Shown: positions 16,389 through 25,721, counted from the first letter of the stretch. The stretch is DNA of 64,000 nucleotides from Chitinophaga pendula (GCF_020386615.1 NZ_CP077769.1:2294001-2358000), one strand, 5' to 3'. A program made the numbers and translations. The notes: generated by a model from the letters alone, not told the origin.

Positions 16389-17822
16389 ATGATCAGATTT
16401 TACTTTTTATTCATCGCTTGCCAATTGCTGGCAGGGTCGATCACCTTTGCGCAGGTGTATCAGCCAGCTACTGCTGCTACTGTGTTCACCACGGAGGATC
16501 TGGAGGACTTGCTGATGGCACATCATCCTGTCGTTAAACAGACGCAGCTTTTGGGGGCGGCGGCAAGGGCGCAGGTAGCGCAGGCACTCGGTAAATTCGA
16601 TCCTACGATTTACGCTGCCTTTCAAAACAAACATTTTGGCAATACCAACTATTATAATGAGTGGAATAGTGAGTTGAAGGTGCCGTTGTGGCTGGCAGGC
16701 GCTGATCTGAAAGTGGCTTACGACCGGAATGTGGGCGCCTATGCCAATCCAAAAACAGTGACAAATGATGCGGGCCTGTCTGCTGTCGGGCTCAGTATTC
16801 CGCTGGGGCAAGGCTTTTTTATTGACAACCGTCGGAACACACTATGGCAAGCTAAAGCCATGCTTAACTATGCAGAAGCGGAGCAGATCAAACAGATCAA
16901 TACTATATGGCTCCAGGCGATATCGGACTATTGGAACTGGTATTATGCATACCGGCAGTATCGTTTGTTATATGAAGGGGTGGACCTTGCTCAAACCCGA
17001 TTTCAGGCAATACGGGAACAAGTGTTGTTGGGTGACAAACCTGCCATTGATTCGGTAGAGGCCGCGATCACTATCCAGGAGCGGAAGATGGAATTGGCGA
17101 AATATGAAATCACGCTGCAGAACATGCGTTTGTTGTTGTCCAATCATTTGTGGAATGAACGCCAGCTGCCGGTGGAGCTTCCCGGTAATGCTATTCCTGA
17201 TACGGTGGATCACGCTAAATTGCTCCCCGAAAAGAAAGTACTGGAGAAGCTGTTGGACCAGGTACCACAAATCCATCCGGAGTTGTTAAAGCTGGAGAGC
17301 AAAGGGCAGCAACTGCTGATAGAAGAGCGTTACCGGAAGGAAATGTTAAAGCCCAAGCTGAATGTGACCGGAACGCTGATCTCTAGTCGCAACCGTTTCA
17401 ACGAGTTTATCCCTGCGGCTTATGACTTTAATTGGAGTAATTATAAGGTAGGCGTAGACTTCGTTTTTCCGATATTTTTACGAGCGGAGCGAGGTAAGCT
17501 CAAGGAGGTGAGGATCAAACAGGAGCAGTTACGGTATGATCAGCTGATCACGGATAGAAATATCCGCAACGATGTGACCATGAAATATAACGACCTCACG
17601 GCATATAGCGAACAGATACGGCTGCAGGTCAAAAATATTGCGGACCAGGAAGTCTTGCTACGCGGAGAGGTGCAGAAGTTCAACCTGGGCGAGACCACGC
17701 TTTTCCTGATCAACAGCAGAGAGAGTAAACTTATTGACATGCAGATCAAACGGGAGAACCTGGTGATCAGTTATCAGAAGGCATTAGCGGAGCTTTATTA
17801 CAAGGCAGGGACGCGATTATAA
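16389..17822 (+). CDS. TolC-family outer membrane channel
   Basis: 477 residues with a signal peptide (ending about SITFAQ). The body has the two-fold helical repeat of outer membrane efflux proteins: long amphipathic helices around 60-110, 160-260 and 370-470, with short barrel strands between them (for example YAAFQNKHFG and YKVGVDFVFPIF). Known: TolC trimers form the outer membrane exit of type I secretion. It is the third gene of the exporter operon and is followed by a complex inverted-repeat structure at 17889-17996 that may end the transcript. Confidence 0.93.
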   Translation: MIRFYFLFIACQLLAGSITFAQVYQPATAATVFTTEDLEDLLMAHHPVVKQTQLLGAAARAQVAQALGKFDPTIYAAFQNKHFGNTNYYNEWNSELKVPLWLAGADLKVAYDRNVGAYANPKTVTNDAGLSAVGLSIPLGQGFFIDNRRNTLWQAKAMLNYAEAEQIKQINTIWLQAISDYWNWYYAYRQYRLLYEGVDLAQTRFQAIREQVLLGDKPAIDSVEAAITIQERKMELAKYEITLQNMRLLLSNHLWNERQLPVELPGNAIPDTVDHAKLLPEKKVLEKLLDQVPQIHPELLKLESKGQQLLIEERYRKEMLKPKLNVTGTLISSRNRFNEFIPAAYDFNWSNYKVGVDFVFPIFLRAERGKLKEVRIKQEQLRYDQLITDRNIRNDVTMKYNDLTAYSEQIRLQVKNIADQEVLLRGEVQKFNLGETTLFLINSRESKLIDMQIKRENLVISYQKALAELYYKAGTRL

Positions 17823-17888
17823 GCGATACTGTTTATCGTGTCATTTTGAGCGGCATTGTTTGCTATGTGCACCGGCAAATTGTCGTAA

Positions 17889-17996
17889 GGGACTGTTTCA
17901 AAAGTAATCTGAGGGACTTGAGAATTCTATATATGGAAATTCTCTCCATCAGGTATCCGAATAAAATCGGATAAACATTACTGTTGAGACAGCCCC
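17889..17996 (+). repeat. 108-bp MITE-like inverted-repeat element or complex terminator
   Basis: Imperfect 20-bp terminal arms (17889-17908 and 17977-17996) of the GGGRCTGTYTCAAMAGTAAT type enclose two smaller hairpins (GAGAATT/AATTCTC and ATCCGA/TCGGAT). The ends resemble terminal repeats of some insertion sequences (GGGGCTGTCTCAA type). No transposase lies inside. It is followed by TTTTATTTT, so it could also terminate the exporter operon. No clear target duplication is seen. Confidence 0.55.
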
Positions 17997-18370
17997 TTTT
18001 ATTTTAACGACCAGACGTCTATGAGGGTATGTATTCTTTGTTCCTATATTTACTGCTGCCGGAATGGAGAGGCAGGATGATGAATAAATGCAGTGGCTTT
18101 TAGTTTTAAATTGAGTTACAGTAGGGTAGGTGTGTTGCTATGCCCTCTTTACGGATGCGATAGTATGTGTTATCGACCGTTCATTTTGGAGGCGCCGTTA
18201 CTTTTTCGTTTTTTTTCAGAAAAAAAATAAGATGACTGAGGGTGAAAAAAGAAAAAACGCGTATCTTTTTACTAATGCCGGCATCACTTGTGTAACCCAT
18301 AACAGACCTACGGGTTGGTTGTGTGACCTCTTATTTCCAATGAACCTTTATTTACGCTAAAATTCTACTT
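17997..18370. other. Intergenic region before the GH18 gene
   Basis: An AT-rich spacer with long A and T runs near 18210-18260. A short open frame at 18130-18360 lacks protein-like composition. No clear promoter consensus seen. Confidence 0.4.
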
Positions 18371-19375
18371 ATGCAAAACAAGCATCCACGTTTATTGCTG
18401 CTGGCTATAGCAGCTATGTTAGCAGGTGTGTCCTGTTCAAAAAACAACAACCTAAAGCCGGATCAGGGCGGATTGAGTGAAGGCGACCGTAATGTCTCCA
18501 CAGAAGCGATCACGCCTACTCCGCATTGTATTGCGTATGTAGAGGTAAATGACAATGCATTGAAGAATGCAGGTTGTTTTACGCTCAGTAATGGCAAGCC
18601 CGTGGTAAATACTGCGGTGATCTTTGCCGGTAATATCAACTATTATACAAATCCTTCGACCGGGGCTAAAAATCCGGTGGTGAAGCTGAATGCCCAGGTA
18701 ACCTACCTGTTGACGAAGACGACTTATGTACAGGACCTGAAGAACAAAGGTATCAAGGTAACGCTATCTTTGTTGAATAACCATGATGGTAGTGGTTGGA
18801 GTAGCTTTAAGAACCAGGCGGAAATGGATTACTTTGCCAAGAGTGTGAAGAAAACCATAGAGACTTATGGACTGGATGGTATTGAGATCGATGATGAATA
18901 TTCTGATGCTTCATCAGCTACGGTGGAGTCTACGCCGAAAGCGATAGATGCGATCCGTAAGCTGTTGCCCAATATCATTATCGGGCATTACCTGTTTTCC
19001 GATAAGGTAAGCCCTTCTTCCGTATTGGCGTATAAGTTTGCCGACGGCCGTAAGTTTGCCGATATGATTGACTATGCATTGCCTGACTACAATGTAAATC
19101 CTGACAACTACCTGAGCAGCATTGCGAAGAACAAGCTGTTCTTCTCCCGCCAGGCGAGCAGCAGTTCTATCCAGACGGATGCTACCAAAGCGAAGAACAA
19201 CGGTTATGCCGGTGTGATGTTATTTAATGTGACCAGTGGTTCTACCAATGGAATGTCGCAGGTGGCGAAGGGTTTTTATGGTACCAGTGCTACTGTGACG
19301 GTGCCCAGCGGTTGTAATGCTCCCTGGGATCGTGCTACTATAGAGAAGGGACCTGAGACCTATGTGATCCCATAA
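18371..19375 (+). CDS. GH18 endo-beta-N-acetylglucosaminidase (EndoH-like) lipoprotein
   Basis: 334 residues with a lipoprotein-type signal (Cys about 22, GVSC). The GH18 active-site motif LDGIEIDDEYSD (168-179) is close to the LDGVDFDDEY of EndoH; E176 is the expected acid/base and D174 the assisting residue. The first variable Asp of DxxDxDxE is Glu here (E172). Other strands fit the TIM barrel: FAGNINYY, IKVTLSLLNNHDG, IIIGHYL, MIDYALPDYN and YAGVMLFNV. Known: such enzymes cut the chitobiose core of high-mannose N-glycans and release glycans from glycoproteins. Surface or periplasmic glycan scavenging is inferred. It is a single-gene unit bounded by a strong terminator. Confidence 0.88.
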   Translation: MQNKHPRLLLLAIAAMLAGVSCSKNNNLKPDQGGLSEGDRNVSTEAITPTPHCIAYVEVNDNALKNAGCFTLSNGKPVVNTAVIFAGNINYYTNPSTGAKNPVVKLNAQVTYLLTKTTYVQDLKNKGIKVTLSLLNNHDGSGWSSFKNQAEMDYFAKSVKKTIETYGLDGIEIDDEYSDASSATVESTPKAIDAIRKLLPNIIIGHYLFSDKVSPSSVLAYKFADGRKFADMIDYALPDYNVNPDNYLSSIAKNKLFFSRQASSSSIQTDATKAKNNGYAGVMLFNVTSGSTNGMSQVAKGFYGTSATVTVPSGCNAPWDRATIEKGPETYVIP

Positions 19376-19401
19376 TAGTTCTATTCTTTGTGTATAATTA
19401 G

Positions 19402-19440
19402 AGGGTAGCTGGTTAATAACCAGCTGCCCTTTTCCTTTTT
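19402..19440 (+). terminator. Intrinsic terminator after the GH18 gene
   Basis: A 14-bp hairpin (19402-19415 with 19417-19430, one G-U type pair) is followed by TTTCCTTTTT, 27 bp after the stop. Confidence 0.85.
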
Positions 19441-19532
19441 AAGAATAACGAATTTTTGTTATATGGTTATGAAGTTGTAGCTTTAGCTATCGGAAGCCAC
19501 CACAATGTTAATTAATCCGCATAATTATCCTT

Positions 19533-20318
19533 ATGAAAAACATCCTGCGCATTGCGGCATGCAGTGCAAGTTTACTTTTTGTCCAACAATCCATCGTGAA
19601 GGCCCAGGTAGATCTGGGAGTTAAGGCTGGTATCAGCATTCCCAATCTGACCGGTGGTAAATCGGACAATCCTATTAACAGCGGCTATGGTTCCCGGTCG
19701 GGACTGGATATAGCCATACATGCTGAATTTCATCTGACCAAACAGTTCTCTATACAGCCGGAGTTGCGTTATTCGCAGCAGGGCGGTAAAAAGAATGGCA
19801 AACAAGCATTTACGCCACCGGCAGCGCTTACGCAAGGTGTGCCGCCGGAGATGGTGCCTAAGTATTTTTACGCTGATTACAAAAGTGAGGCAAAGATCAA
19901 CTACCTGATGTTGCCGATACTGGCGAAGTATAACTTCCGGCTCGGTGAGCATTGGGGGCTGTATGTAGCGGCAGGACCTTTTGTGAGCCTGCGTCTGAGT
20001 GCCAAGAATGTAACGGAGGGCACCAGTACTATTTACCTGGACGATGCACATACGCAGCCGCTCCCGTTGCCGGGCGGGCAGGTGTTGCCGCCACAATCCT
20101 TTGATCGTACGGTGGATATCAAAAATGAGATCCGTCCGTTCAATGCCGGTATAGACGGGCATGTAGGTGTGGCCTACAGATGGGCGCGTAGCAGTGTGTT
20201 CATCGAAGGCGGTGGCAACTATGGATTCATCAATATTCAGGAAAATGACATCAATGGTAAGAACAATACCGGTGCTGCGGTGGTAGTGGCCGGGTATTCT
20301 TTCCGTATCTGTAAGTAA
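19533..20318 (+). CDS. PorT-family outer membrane beta-barrel protein
   Basis: 261 residues with a signal peptide (ending about IVKAQ). The mature sequence alternates short strands typical of OMP_b-brl_2/PorT-like barrels: VDLGVKAGISIPNL, FSIQPELRYSQQGG, YLMLPILAKYNF, WGLYVAAGPFVSLRL, GHVGVAYRWARSSVFIEGGGNYG and a C-terminal strand ending AGYSFRICK. Known: these are eight-strand-type barrels common in Bacteroidota, mostly of unknown function. It has its own terminator and no operon partner. The C-terminus is not the usual aromatic residue. Confidence 0.85.
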   Translation: MKNILRIAACSASLLFVQQSIVKAQVDLGVKAGISIPNLTGGKSDNPINSGYGSRSGLDIAIHAEFHLTKQFSIQPELRYSQQGGKKNGKQAFTPPAALTQGVPPEMVPKYFYADYKSEAKINYLMLPILAKYNFRLGEHWGLYVAAGPFVSLRLSAKNVTEGTSTIYLDDAHTQPLPLPGGQVLPPQSFDRTVDIKNEIRPFNAGIDGHVGVAYRWARSSVFIEGGGNYGFINIQENDINGKNNTGAAVVVAGYSFRICK

Positions 20319-20337
20319 TAGTTGTTAGTAGGTTCAG

Positions 20338-20380
20338 ACACCTCCGGTCAGTTATACTGGTCCGGAGGTGTTTTGTTTTA
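20338..20380 (+). terminator. Intrinsic terminator after the PorT-like gene
   Basis: A 9-10-bp GC-rich stem (20338-20347 with 20362-20371) is followed by TTTTGTTTT. Confidence 0.85.
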
Positions 20381-20747
20381 GCATTTTTGTACAAGCGCAA
20401 CGTAATGTATTTGTGCTGTTAGTGGTCGTTTAGGCGAATGTGCTATTAAGGTAGCATATCGTTCTGCGCTTTGCCATGGGATGTTTTGTTTGGGGCCGGT
20501 TGTGATATACGGTCACTATAGGGGAATTAGGGGAGAGGTGTTCGTGAGGTGGACTTGTAAGTTTTGGGGTATTACACCTGGTTGGACAGGGAGATCGGCG
20601 TGATTTGGGGGTACCTGGAGGAGATGGGAAGGGGAATGCTCCTGTTTTTGCCCGTGATTGGAAGCCGGGATGGCATGGGAGTGCCGCAGGCATGCTGCCT
20701 GACTTGCGTACTATATTTATTTTTTGAACGGGGACAAATGGGAGGTG
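20381..20747. other. Intergenic region without recognised features
   Basis: It lies between the plus-strand barrel terminator and the stop of the minus-strand unknown gene. Short opposing open frames here have no protein-like features. Confidence 0.4.
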
Positions 20748-21473
20748 CTATTCGTGCAGCGGTGGCTTATAATGGCGGAATGCCGGCATTTCAGGTAGCT
20801 GGCGGGGCCAGGTGATGAATAACGCAGGAGACATCTTTTTAGGGTGCTTAAAACGCTTTTTAGGAGACGGCGGTGCCGGCGGCTGTATGGCGATGATATC
20901 TGCCACGATGTTTTTGTTGTGGTTGCCGTGGGAGAGGGCATGTACCTGTAGTGTGAGTATCAGGGTGCCTTTACCCGGCAGGGTAGCGTCCATCCGGATG
21001 CTTTGCCCGGCCATGGCGGTAATGAGTGCCCGGGAAGTGATGACTTTACCGGTAGCAAAACAGATACGGGTAGCGATCAGTTTGATCTCCAGGAGGGCGG
21101 TTGTATGAGGGGTGAGGCACACTTCGCTGTTATTGGCGGTAAGCGATAGGTGCAGGTATCTTTCTGTGCCTGCCTGTTTGTTGAAGCGGAAGCCGGTGAG
21201 TGGTGAAAGGTTTTTGCCGGCGGTGATCAGTATTTTATTCAACCGGTTGATCAACGTGCCATCATAGCGGGTATCCAGGTGGCTGCTGAGTGCACGGCGG
21301 ATCAGTTTACCCTTGCTGCTGGCGATGCCGAACTCTTTGGCTGCCCGGCGGGTAGCGGGTGTCTGGCGGACGGTGTCGGGGCGGGTACGGAGAAAATAAT
21401 GGCCGTTACGGCGGTAACCGATCAAATTACCACACCTGCCGGTGAATGGAAATGCGCGGGGTTGCTTTGCCAT
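20748..21473 (-). CDS. Conserved-looking protein of unknown function
   Basis: 241 residues, strongly basic, no signal peptide. The N-terminus has a small-domain motif (FPFTGRCGNLIGYRRNGHYF, then LRTRP) that I associate with uncharacterised Bacteroidota proteins. Next come a helical basic region (RRAAKEFGIASSKGKLIRRAL), a beta-rich middle and a proline/lysine-rich tail (QPPAPPSPKKRFKHPKK). Its codon use resembles the neighbouring genes. No function can be assigned. It is 66 bp downstream of the VOC gene on the same strand and could be the tail of that unit. Confidence 0.65.
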   Translation of the reverse strand: MAKQPRAFPFTGRCGNLIGYRRNGHYFLRTRPDTVRQTPATRRAAKEFGIASSKGKLIRRALSSHLDTRYDGTLINRLNKILITAGKNLSPLTGFRFNKQAGTERYLHLSLTANNSEVCLTPHTTALLEIKLIATRICFATGKVITSRALITAMAGQSIRMDATLPGKGTLILTLQVHALSHGNHNKNIVADIIAIQPPAPPSPKKRFKHPKKMSPALFITWPRQLPEMPAFRHYKPPLHE

Positions 21474-21539
21474 TGAATATAGGTTTCCCTGAAGTTACGG
21501 GAAAAAAGGGAGGGCGCCAAAGGGGAGGCGGGTGCTATA

Positions 21540-21899
21540 TCAGCTATGGTTAGCTTTACCAAATGCGAGGATATTCCCATCTGCATCGCGGATGGCAAAA
21601 TCCCGCATACCATACTCCCGGTCGGCCGGTGCGACGATGGCGAGGGCGCCTTTGGCAACAATGTCTTGGAAATACTGGTCTACTTCATCACAGAAGACGT
21701 ACATATGACCTTCGCCGGTTGCTTTCCTGTTGCCGGCATGATCGGGGCCGGACAGTTGCAGTAAGACATTCCCATAGTACAAACCAGCGATGGCGCCATA
21801 CTCAAAGTCGATGGCGAATCCCAGGGTATCTACGTAATACTTCAGCGAAGCTGCCAGGTCGCTGACGGAGAAGATGGTGGCTGCACATTCAGGTGTCAT
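21540..21899 (-). CDS. VOC-superfamily protein (glyoxalase/bleomycin-resistance type)
   Basis: 119 residues from ATG 21897-21899 (MTPECAATIFSVSDL). An upstream in-frame ATG overlaps the AraC gene and adds non-homologous sequence, so it was not chosen. The beta-alpha-beta-beta-beta pattern of VOC proteins is clear: ATIFSVSDLAASLKYYVDTLGF, YGNVLLQLSG, HMYVFCDEVDQYFQDIVAKGA and GMRDFAIRDADGNILAFG. Known: the family includes glyoxalases, dioxygenases and antibiotic-binding proteins. The exact activity is unknown. It lies 31 bp after the AraC-type regulator and is probably co-transcribed. Confidence 0.85.
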   Translation of the reverse strand: MTPECAATIFSVSDLAASLKYYVDTLGFAIDFEYGAIAGLYYGNVLLQLSGPDHAGNRKATGEGHMYVFCDEVDQYFQDIVAKGALAIVAPADREYGMRDFAIRDADGNILAFGKANHS

Positions 21900-21930
21900 G
21901 ACGGGAGGTTTTGGGTGAATGGTTGTCGGA

Positions 21931-22860
21931 TCAGAACCTGCCTGCTTTTCTGAACTCCAGCGGTGAGAGGTTCGTTTTTGTCCGGAACAATTTAGAAAAA
22001 GACTGCGGATATTCAAAACCCAGTTCGAAAGCGATTTCGTTGACGGAGAGGTCTGTCACGATCAATCTTTCTTTCGCCTTTTCTATGATCTTCTCTTGTA
22101 TGTGTTGCTGTGTACTGTTGCCTGTGAGTGTTTTGAGCAGGCCGCTCAGGTAGTTGGGAGAGATATTCAGCTGGCTGGATATCTCTTTTACCGTAGGGAT
22201 ACCTTTTTCTTCCAGTACTTCGGGTGTAAAAGCTTTTTCGAGCAAGGCATCCAGCTGGCTGACGATACCGTGGTGGGTGATCTTACGGGTAATGAACTGC
22301 CGCTGGTAAAAGCGGGCGGCATATCCCAGTAAAGATTCGATGAGGGAGAGGATGATATCCTGGCTAAAGGTGTCGATGTTGGTAAGATATTCCTGCTGGA
22401 TGTTGCTGAACAAACCGCCGATGGTCTGTGTCTCGCTATCGGAGAGAAACAAGGCTTCATTAGTCGAATAATCGAAGAACTCGTATTGTTTCATCTTGGC
22501 TGCCAGGGGATGGTTCCAGAGGAAGTCCGGATGGAGCAGCAGCAACCATCCGAACACATTTACATCCTCTGCCTGGCCGGCATTAAAACTAAATACCCTG
22601 CCAGGGGCGATAAAGTTCATGATCCCTTTGTCGAAATCATATTCCTCTTGTCCATATTTCATTCTCAGGCAGGACTGTGCGGAGTTGCCCATGCCGATGA
22701 AATAGAAATCCGTCGTTACTACGATGCCGGTGTTGCCCGATTGTCTCTTGAGCGCTTCAGTATTGAGTATGCTGATAAGCGGATGTTTGGTATCGGGTAA
22801 TCCTCGCAGTCGCAACAGCTCGCTGATACCTTTTATTTTCAGGGGCAGATTTCCAGCCAT
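21931..22860 (-). CDS. AraC-family transcriptional regulator
   Basis: 309 residues. An N-terminal cupin-like sensing domain (about 30-190, with a GVxF-like stretch FNAGQAEDVNVFGWLLL) is followed by an AraC double helix-turn-helix (about 205-309): TVKEISSQLNISPNYLSGLLKTLTG and SVNEIAFELGFEYPQSFSKLFR, then KTNLSPLEFRK. Known: the second helix-turn-helix signature (EIAxxLGFxxxxxFxxxFK) is diagnostic. It starts 5 bp after the stop of the NmrA-like gene, so the two form one transcript. It probably controls this small unit. Confidence 0.95.
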   Translation of the reverse strand: MAGNLPLKIKGISELLRLRGLPDTKHPLISILNTEALKRQSGNTGIVVTTDFYFIGMGNSAQSCLRMKYGQEEYDFDKGIMNFIAPGRVFSFNAGQAEDVNVFGWLLLLHPDFLWNHPLAAKMKQYEFFDYSTNEALFLSDSETQTIGGLFSNIQQEYLTNIDTFSQDIILSLIESLLGYAARFYQRQFITRKITHHGIVSQLDALLEKAFTPEVLEEKGIPTVKEISSQLNISPNYLSGLLKTLTGNSTQQHIQEKIIEKAKERLIVTDLSVNEIAFELGFEYPQSFSKLFRTKTNLSPLEFRKAGRF

Positions 22861-22865
22861 GATAT

Positions 22866-23735
22866 TTAGTTTTGGTGATACCAGGTGGCGTATTCCCTGG
22901 CGAAGTCCTGCAGTTTCCGTTTGCCTGTTACCGGTGTGTGCTGGTCGTAGTCTTTTTGTGCTTTACCGTTGTGCATCATTTCCTGCATTTCTACCAGTAG
23001 TCCGGCAGCTTCGGGGGATATGCCGTTTGCTTCGAGCACTTGTTGTACCTGGTCTCCGGGGAGTATTATCCATTGGAGGTCTGGTATGCCGATAGCTGCT
23101 CCTATTATGCCGGCGGCCTGTGTACAGGTCATTTCTTCGCTGACCACGTACAGCGGTTTAGCCCCGGGAGTGGCAGGAGTGTTCATCTCTGCTGCGATAG
23201 CGGCGGCGATGTCTTCGGGTGCTACGAAGGCGATCCTGTCTGTTCCACCATAATTGGAAACGATCATGCCCTGCTGGCGGATCATCTCTTTCATGTGATA
23301 GAAATTACTGTAGAACGGCCCTGGTCGTACAAAGGTAACGGAGACTCCTTTAAGCGCCTCAAATTTCTTCTCCGGCTGCACGGAGCTCAGCAGGTGGGCT
23401 ATCCATCCGGAGAGTACGATGGCGCGTTTTACGCCGGATTGGCGAATGGCCTCTACGTAATGGTCCATATTCCTGTCCCAGGCATCGATGGCCCTCGTTG
23501 TGAAGTCTAGCGGGTTCATGCAATACACGACATCTGCCCCGGTAAAGGTCTGTATGAGGAAGGGCAGGTCGCTGATGCTGCCGATAGCGGACTGGGCACC
23601 CATTGCCTGTATCTGCGCTTGTTTATCAGGATCCGTGCTGATGAGGGTGACCTGGTGTCCTTGCTGTACGAGTATTTCTGTGAGCGGTTTACTGATATGC
23701 CCGAGAGAGCCGGTAAGTACGATTTTCATGTTCAA
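22866..23735 (-). CDS. NmrA-like/SDR-type NAD(P)-binding protein
   Basis: 289 residues. The Rossmann motif IVLTGSLGHISKPLTEIL opens the protein, followed by VTLISTD and the helix QAQIQAMGAQSAIGSI, then ADVVYCMNPLD, VKRAIVLSGW and VTFVRPGPFYSNF. Known: these are atypical SDRs related to NmrA and quinone oxidoreductase 2, which often lack the catalytic YxxxK. No clear YxxxK is visible here either. The start could be M1 or M3. It is the first gene of the NmrA-AraC-VOC unit. The arrangement suggests a redox- or aldehyde-responsive system, which is inference. Confidence 0.88.
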   Translation of the reverse strand: MNMKIVLTGSLGHISKPLTEILVQQGHQVTLISTDPDKQAQIQAMGAQSAIGSISDLPFLIQTFTGADVVYCMNPLDFTTRAIDAWDRNMDHYVEAIRQSGVKRAIVLSGWIAHLLSSVQPEKKFEALKGVSVTFVRPGPFYSNFYHMKEMIRQQGMIVSNYGGTDRIAFVAPEDIAAAIAAEMNTPATPGAKPLYVVSEEMTCTQAAGIIGAAIGIPDLQWIILPGDQVQQVLEANGISPEAAGLLVEMQEMMHNGKAQKDYDQHTPVTGKRKLQDFAREYATWYHQN

Positions 23736-23839
23736 TGATTTTTATACTCAAAGGTCTTTCGGAATGGTTCGGTAAAAGTGTTCAAATCTCTACGATTTGT
23801 ATGAAAATGTATGGAAGGAGTATTTTTAGGAGGGGCACC

Positions 23840-23870
23840 AAAAAAAATAAGCAGCATCATAGACGCTGCT
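23840..23870 (-). terminator. Intrinsic terminator of the M20 amidohydrolase gene
   Basis: On the minus strand a 6-bp stem (AGCAGC/GCTGCT, 23850-23855 with 23865-23870) is followed by TATTTTTTTT, 23 bp past the stop. Confidence 0.75.
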
Positions 23871-23893
23871 CATTTGTCAGGAAGTGTGTTGGT

Positions 23894-25171
23894 TTATTTC
23901 TTGTGAAGTCTTTCGATCATCAAAGAGGTGAAACTTCTGACACCTACTTTTATACACTGTTCATCCACCTTAAAATTAGGCGCATGATTCATGGCGATAA
24001 TTCCCTTTTGGAAATCAGAACCCCCTAAAAGGAAATACACACCTGGTACTTTTTGTTGGAAGTAGGCGAAATCATCATTGAAGTAGGGAACTTGTCCGTA
24101 GTCTGGCGATATCAGATCATTGCCATAGATGCTGCTTAGTGTATTGGAGGCTTTTTCAGTCAACTTTGCATCGTTTATAACGGTTGGGTTGTCCTGAATG
24201 AATGATACAGATAATAGCTTGTCTTTATACTTTTCTGCTTCGATCACTTGTTCGATCTTCGGGATAATCTTTTGTAGATTAGCGGCGTTGGTCTCATATA
24301 AATATGTTTCCATAAAGAGCGCGTCTTTGTCTGCATAGATCCTGAATTTCTCATCCATGATAAGGTAGTCCTTAAAGATGGTATTGGGATTGGACAGCCC
24401 CATTTGAGGATCGACGATGTGCTGTATCTCCCAAGGCTTAGTATTGGGTTGTACACGGACTAAAGCCTTGTTGATCTTTTGCGCCAATGTTTTTGCTTCA
24501 TCTTTGGATACTTCGTTTTTCAGTTTGATCCTTACCTGCTTCTGATAGGCGAATACTTCATTGGCTTTAGCGACGATCTTTCCTACCGGTATTGCCGTTA
24601 CGTGCAGACCATAGATCTCATCCGGCTTTATTTTAGAGAACAAGCCCTGGGCTACCATGGCTTTGGCGCCAACAAATGTTTCTTCCTCTGGTTGGAAGAT
24701 GAAGTAGGCGGTGCCTGCCAATGATTCTTTATTCTTTGCCAGGATGTCTGCTATCCCCAGGGCGATAGCCAGATGTACATCGTGTCCGCAACCATGTTGT
24801 ACGCCCTTTACGGTAGACTTGAACGGCACGTCGTCGGGGAAGCTATTGGGTAAGGCATCCATCTCTGCGCGCCAGGCGATCTTCCTGCCTGGTTTTTTAC
24901 CTTTTAGGATACCTATGATACCATGCCCATAGGTGCTGGTGTCTACTTCCATGCCTAAGTCCAGCAAATATTGCCGGATGACTTCGCGGGTGCGCGTTTC
25001 ATTTTTTGCTAGTTCAGGATTGGCATGGAAGTCCCTTCTGATTTTGACGAGTTTGTCATAGATGCTGTCCGTTGTTGTTCTGACTAATTCATGTGTTAAG
25101 ACTTTTTTGCCTTTTGGTTGCCAGCTGGCGAGACTTACTAACAGTACGAATAATAGGAATTTGATTCTCAT
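23894..25171 (-). CDS. Secreted M20D-family amidohydrolase/metallopeptidase
   Basis: 425 residues with an N-terminal signal-like segment (MRIKFLLFVLLVSLASWQPKG). M20D hallmarks are present: RRDFHANPELAKNE, WRAEMDALP, the metal-binding GVQHGCGHDVHLAIALG, the catalytic FQPEEE, GLHVTAIPVG and, near the end, APNFKVDE. Known: this family hydrolyses N-acyl amino acids (hippurate, IAA-amino acids) or acyl-aminopolyols. Unlike the cytoplasmic members it appears exported. It has its own terminator and stands alone on the minus strand. Confidence 0.92.
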   Translation of the reverse strand: MRIKFLLFVLLVSLASWQPKGKKVLTHELVRTTTDSIYDKLVKIRRDFHANPELAKNETRTREVIRQYLLDLGMEVDTSTYGHGIIGILKGKKPGRKIAWRAEMDALPNSFPDDVPFKSTVKGVQHGCGHDVHLAIALGIADILAKNKESLAGTAYFIFQPEEETFVGAKAMVAQGLFSKIKPDEIYGLHVTAIPVGKIVAKANEVFAYQKQVRIKLKNEVSKDEAKTLAQKINKALVRVQPNTKPWEIQHIVDPQMGLSNPNTIFKDYLIMDEKFRIYADKDALFMETYLYETNAANLQKIIPKIEQVIEAEKYKDKLLSVSFIQDNPTVINDAKLTEKASNTLSSIYGNDLISPDYGQVPYFNDDFAYFQQKVPGVYFLLGGSDFQKGIIAMNHAPNFKVDEQCIKVGVRSFTSLMIERLHKK

Positions 25172-25721
25172 GACTAAGATATTATTGGATGTTTAATGAC
25201 CTTTTAACATGGATACGGGAATGGCATATCAATACTGCCCCAATCACAAGTGTATTTGAATATTCACATCTCTTAGTCCAATAGTTCAGCGGAATGGCGG
25301 CAAATTAGACAATAAAAAGTTCACTTTTTACCTTTTAGCGAGGCTTTTTGACGGATGGATGTTGCGGATGCGCATCTTTATCCTTCTCCATCCGCCCATC
25401 CCTTTATCCCGCGGGAGTGAGGAGGCATTTTCAATGTTGTGTTGTGAATGGCCAGCGGAAGGAAGAGTGGTGGAGAGAAGTTATCGAGGGGTACTTGCCG
25501 GAAGACAAAAATTCATCAAACGTTAGTACCTCGACATAGGATGATTGCTGTTTGTCTTGTATCCTGACGGAGCTGTATTTATCGTTGAAATACCGCAGGA
25601 AGGAGTTATGGAATATACATACGCAGCGTACTATAACAAAAAAAGATAAAAGAAAGAGTAATCCGAAGAGCACGTATAACAAACTTTCCACCCATTGTAA
25701 TGCCAGATAAGGACGAAACAA
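25172..25721. other. Intergenic region, possible gene remnant only
   Basis: 550 bp. A minus-strand open frame (25431-25736) encodes one hydrophobic stretch, but its ATG lies inside the terminator hairpin at 25722-25753 and its end looks random. I do not call it a gene. The promoter of the M20 gene should lie near 25180-25330. Confidence 0.4.

Noticed and set aside
18130..18360. 76-residue frame before the GH18 gene
   Set aside because: Made of low-complexity A/T runs and not protein-like; no promoter or RBS.
20430..20693. Short frames in the region after the PorT-like gene
   Set aside because: Opposing overlapping frames without hydrophobic, domain or start features.
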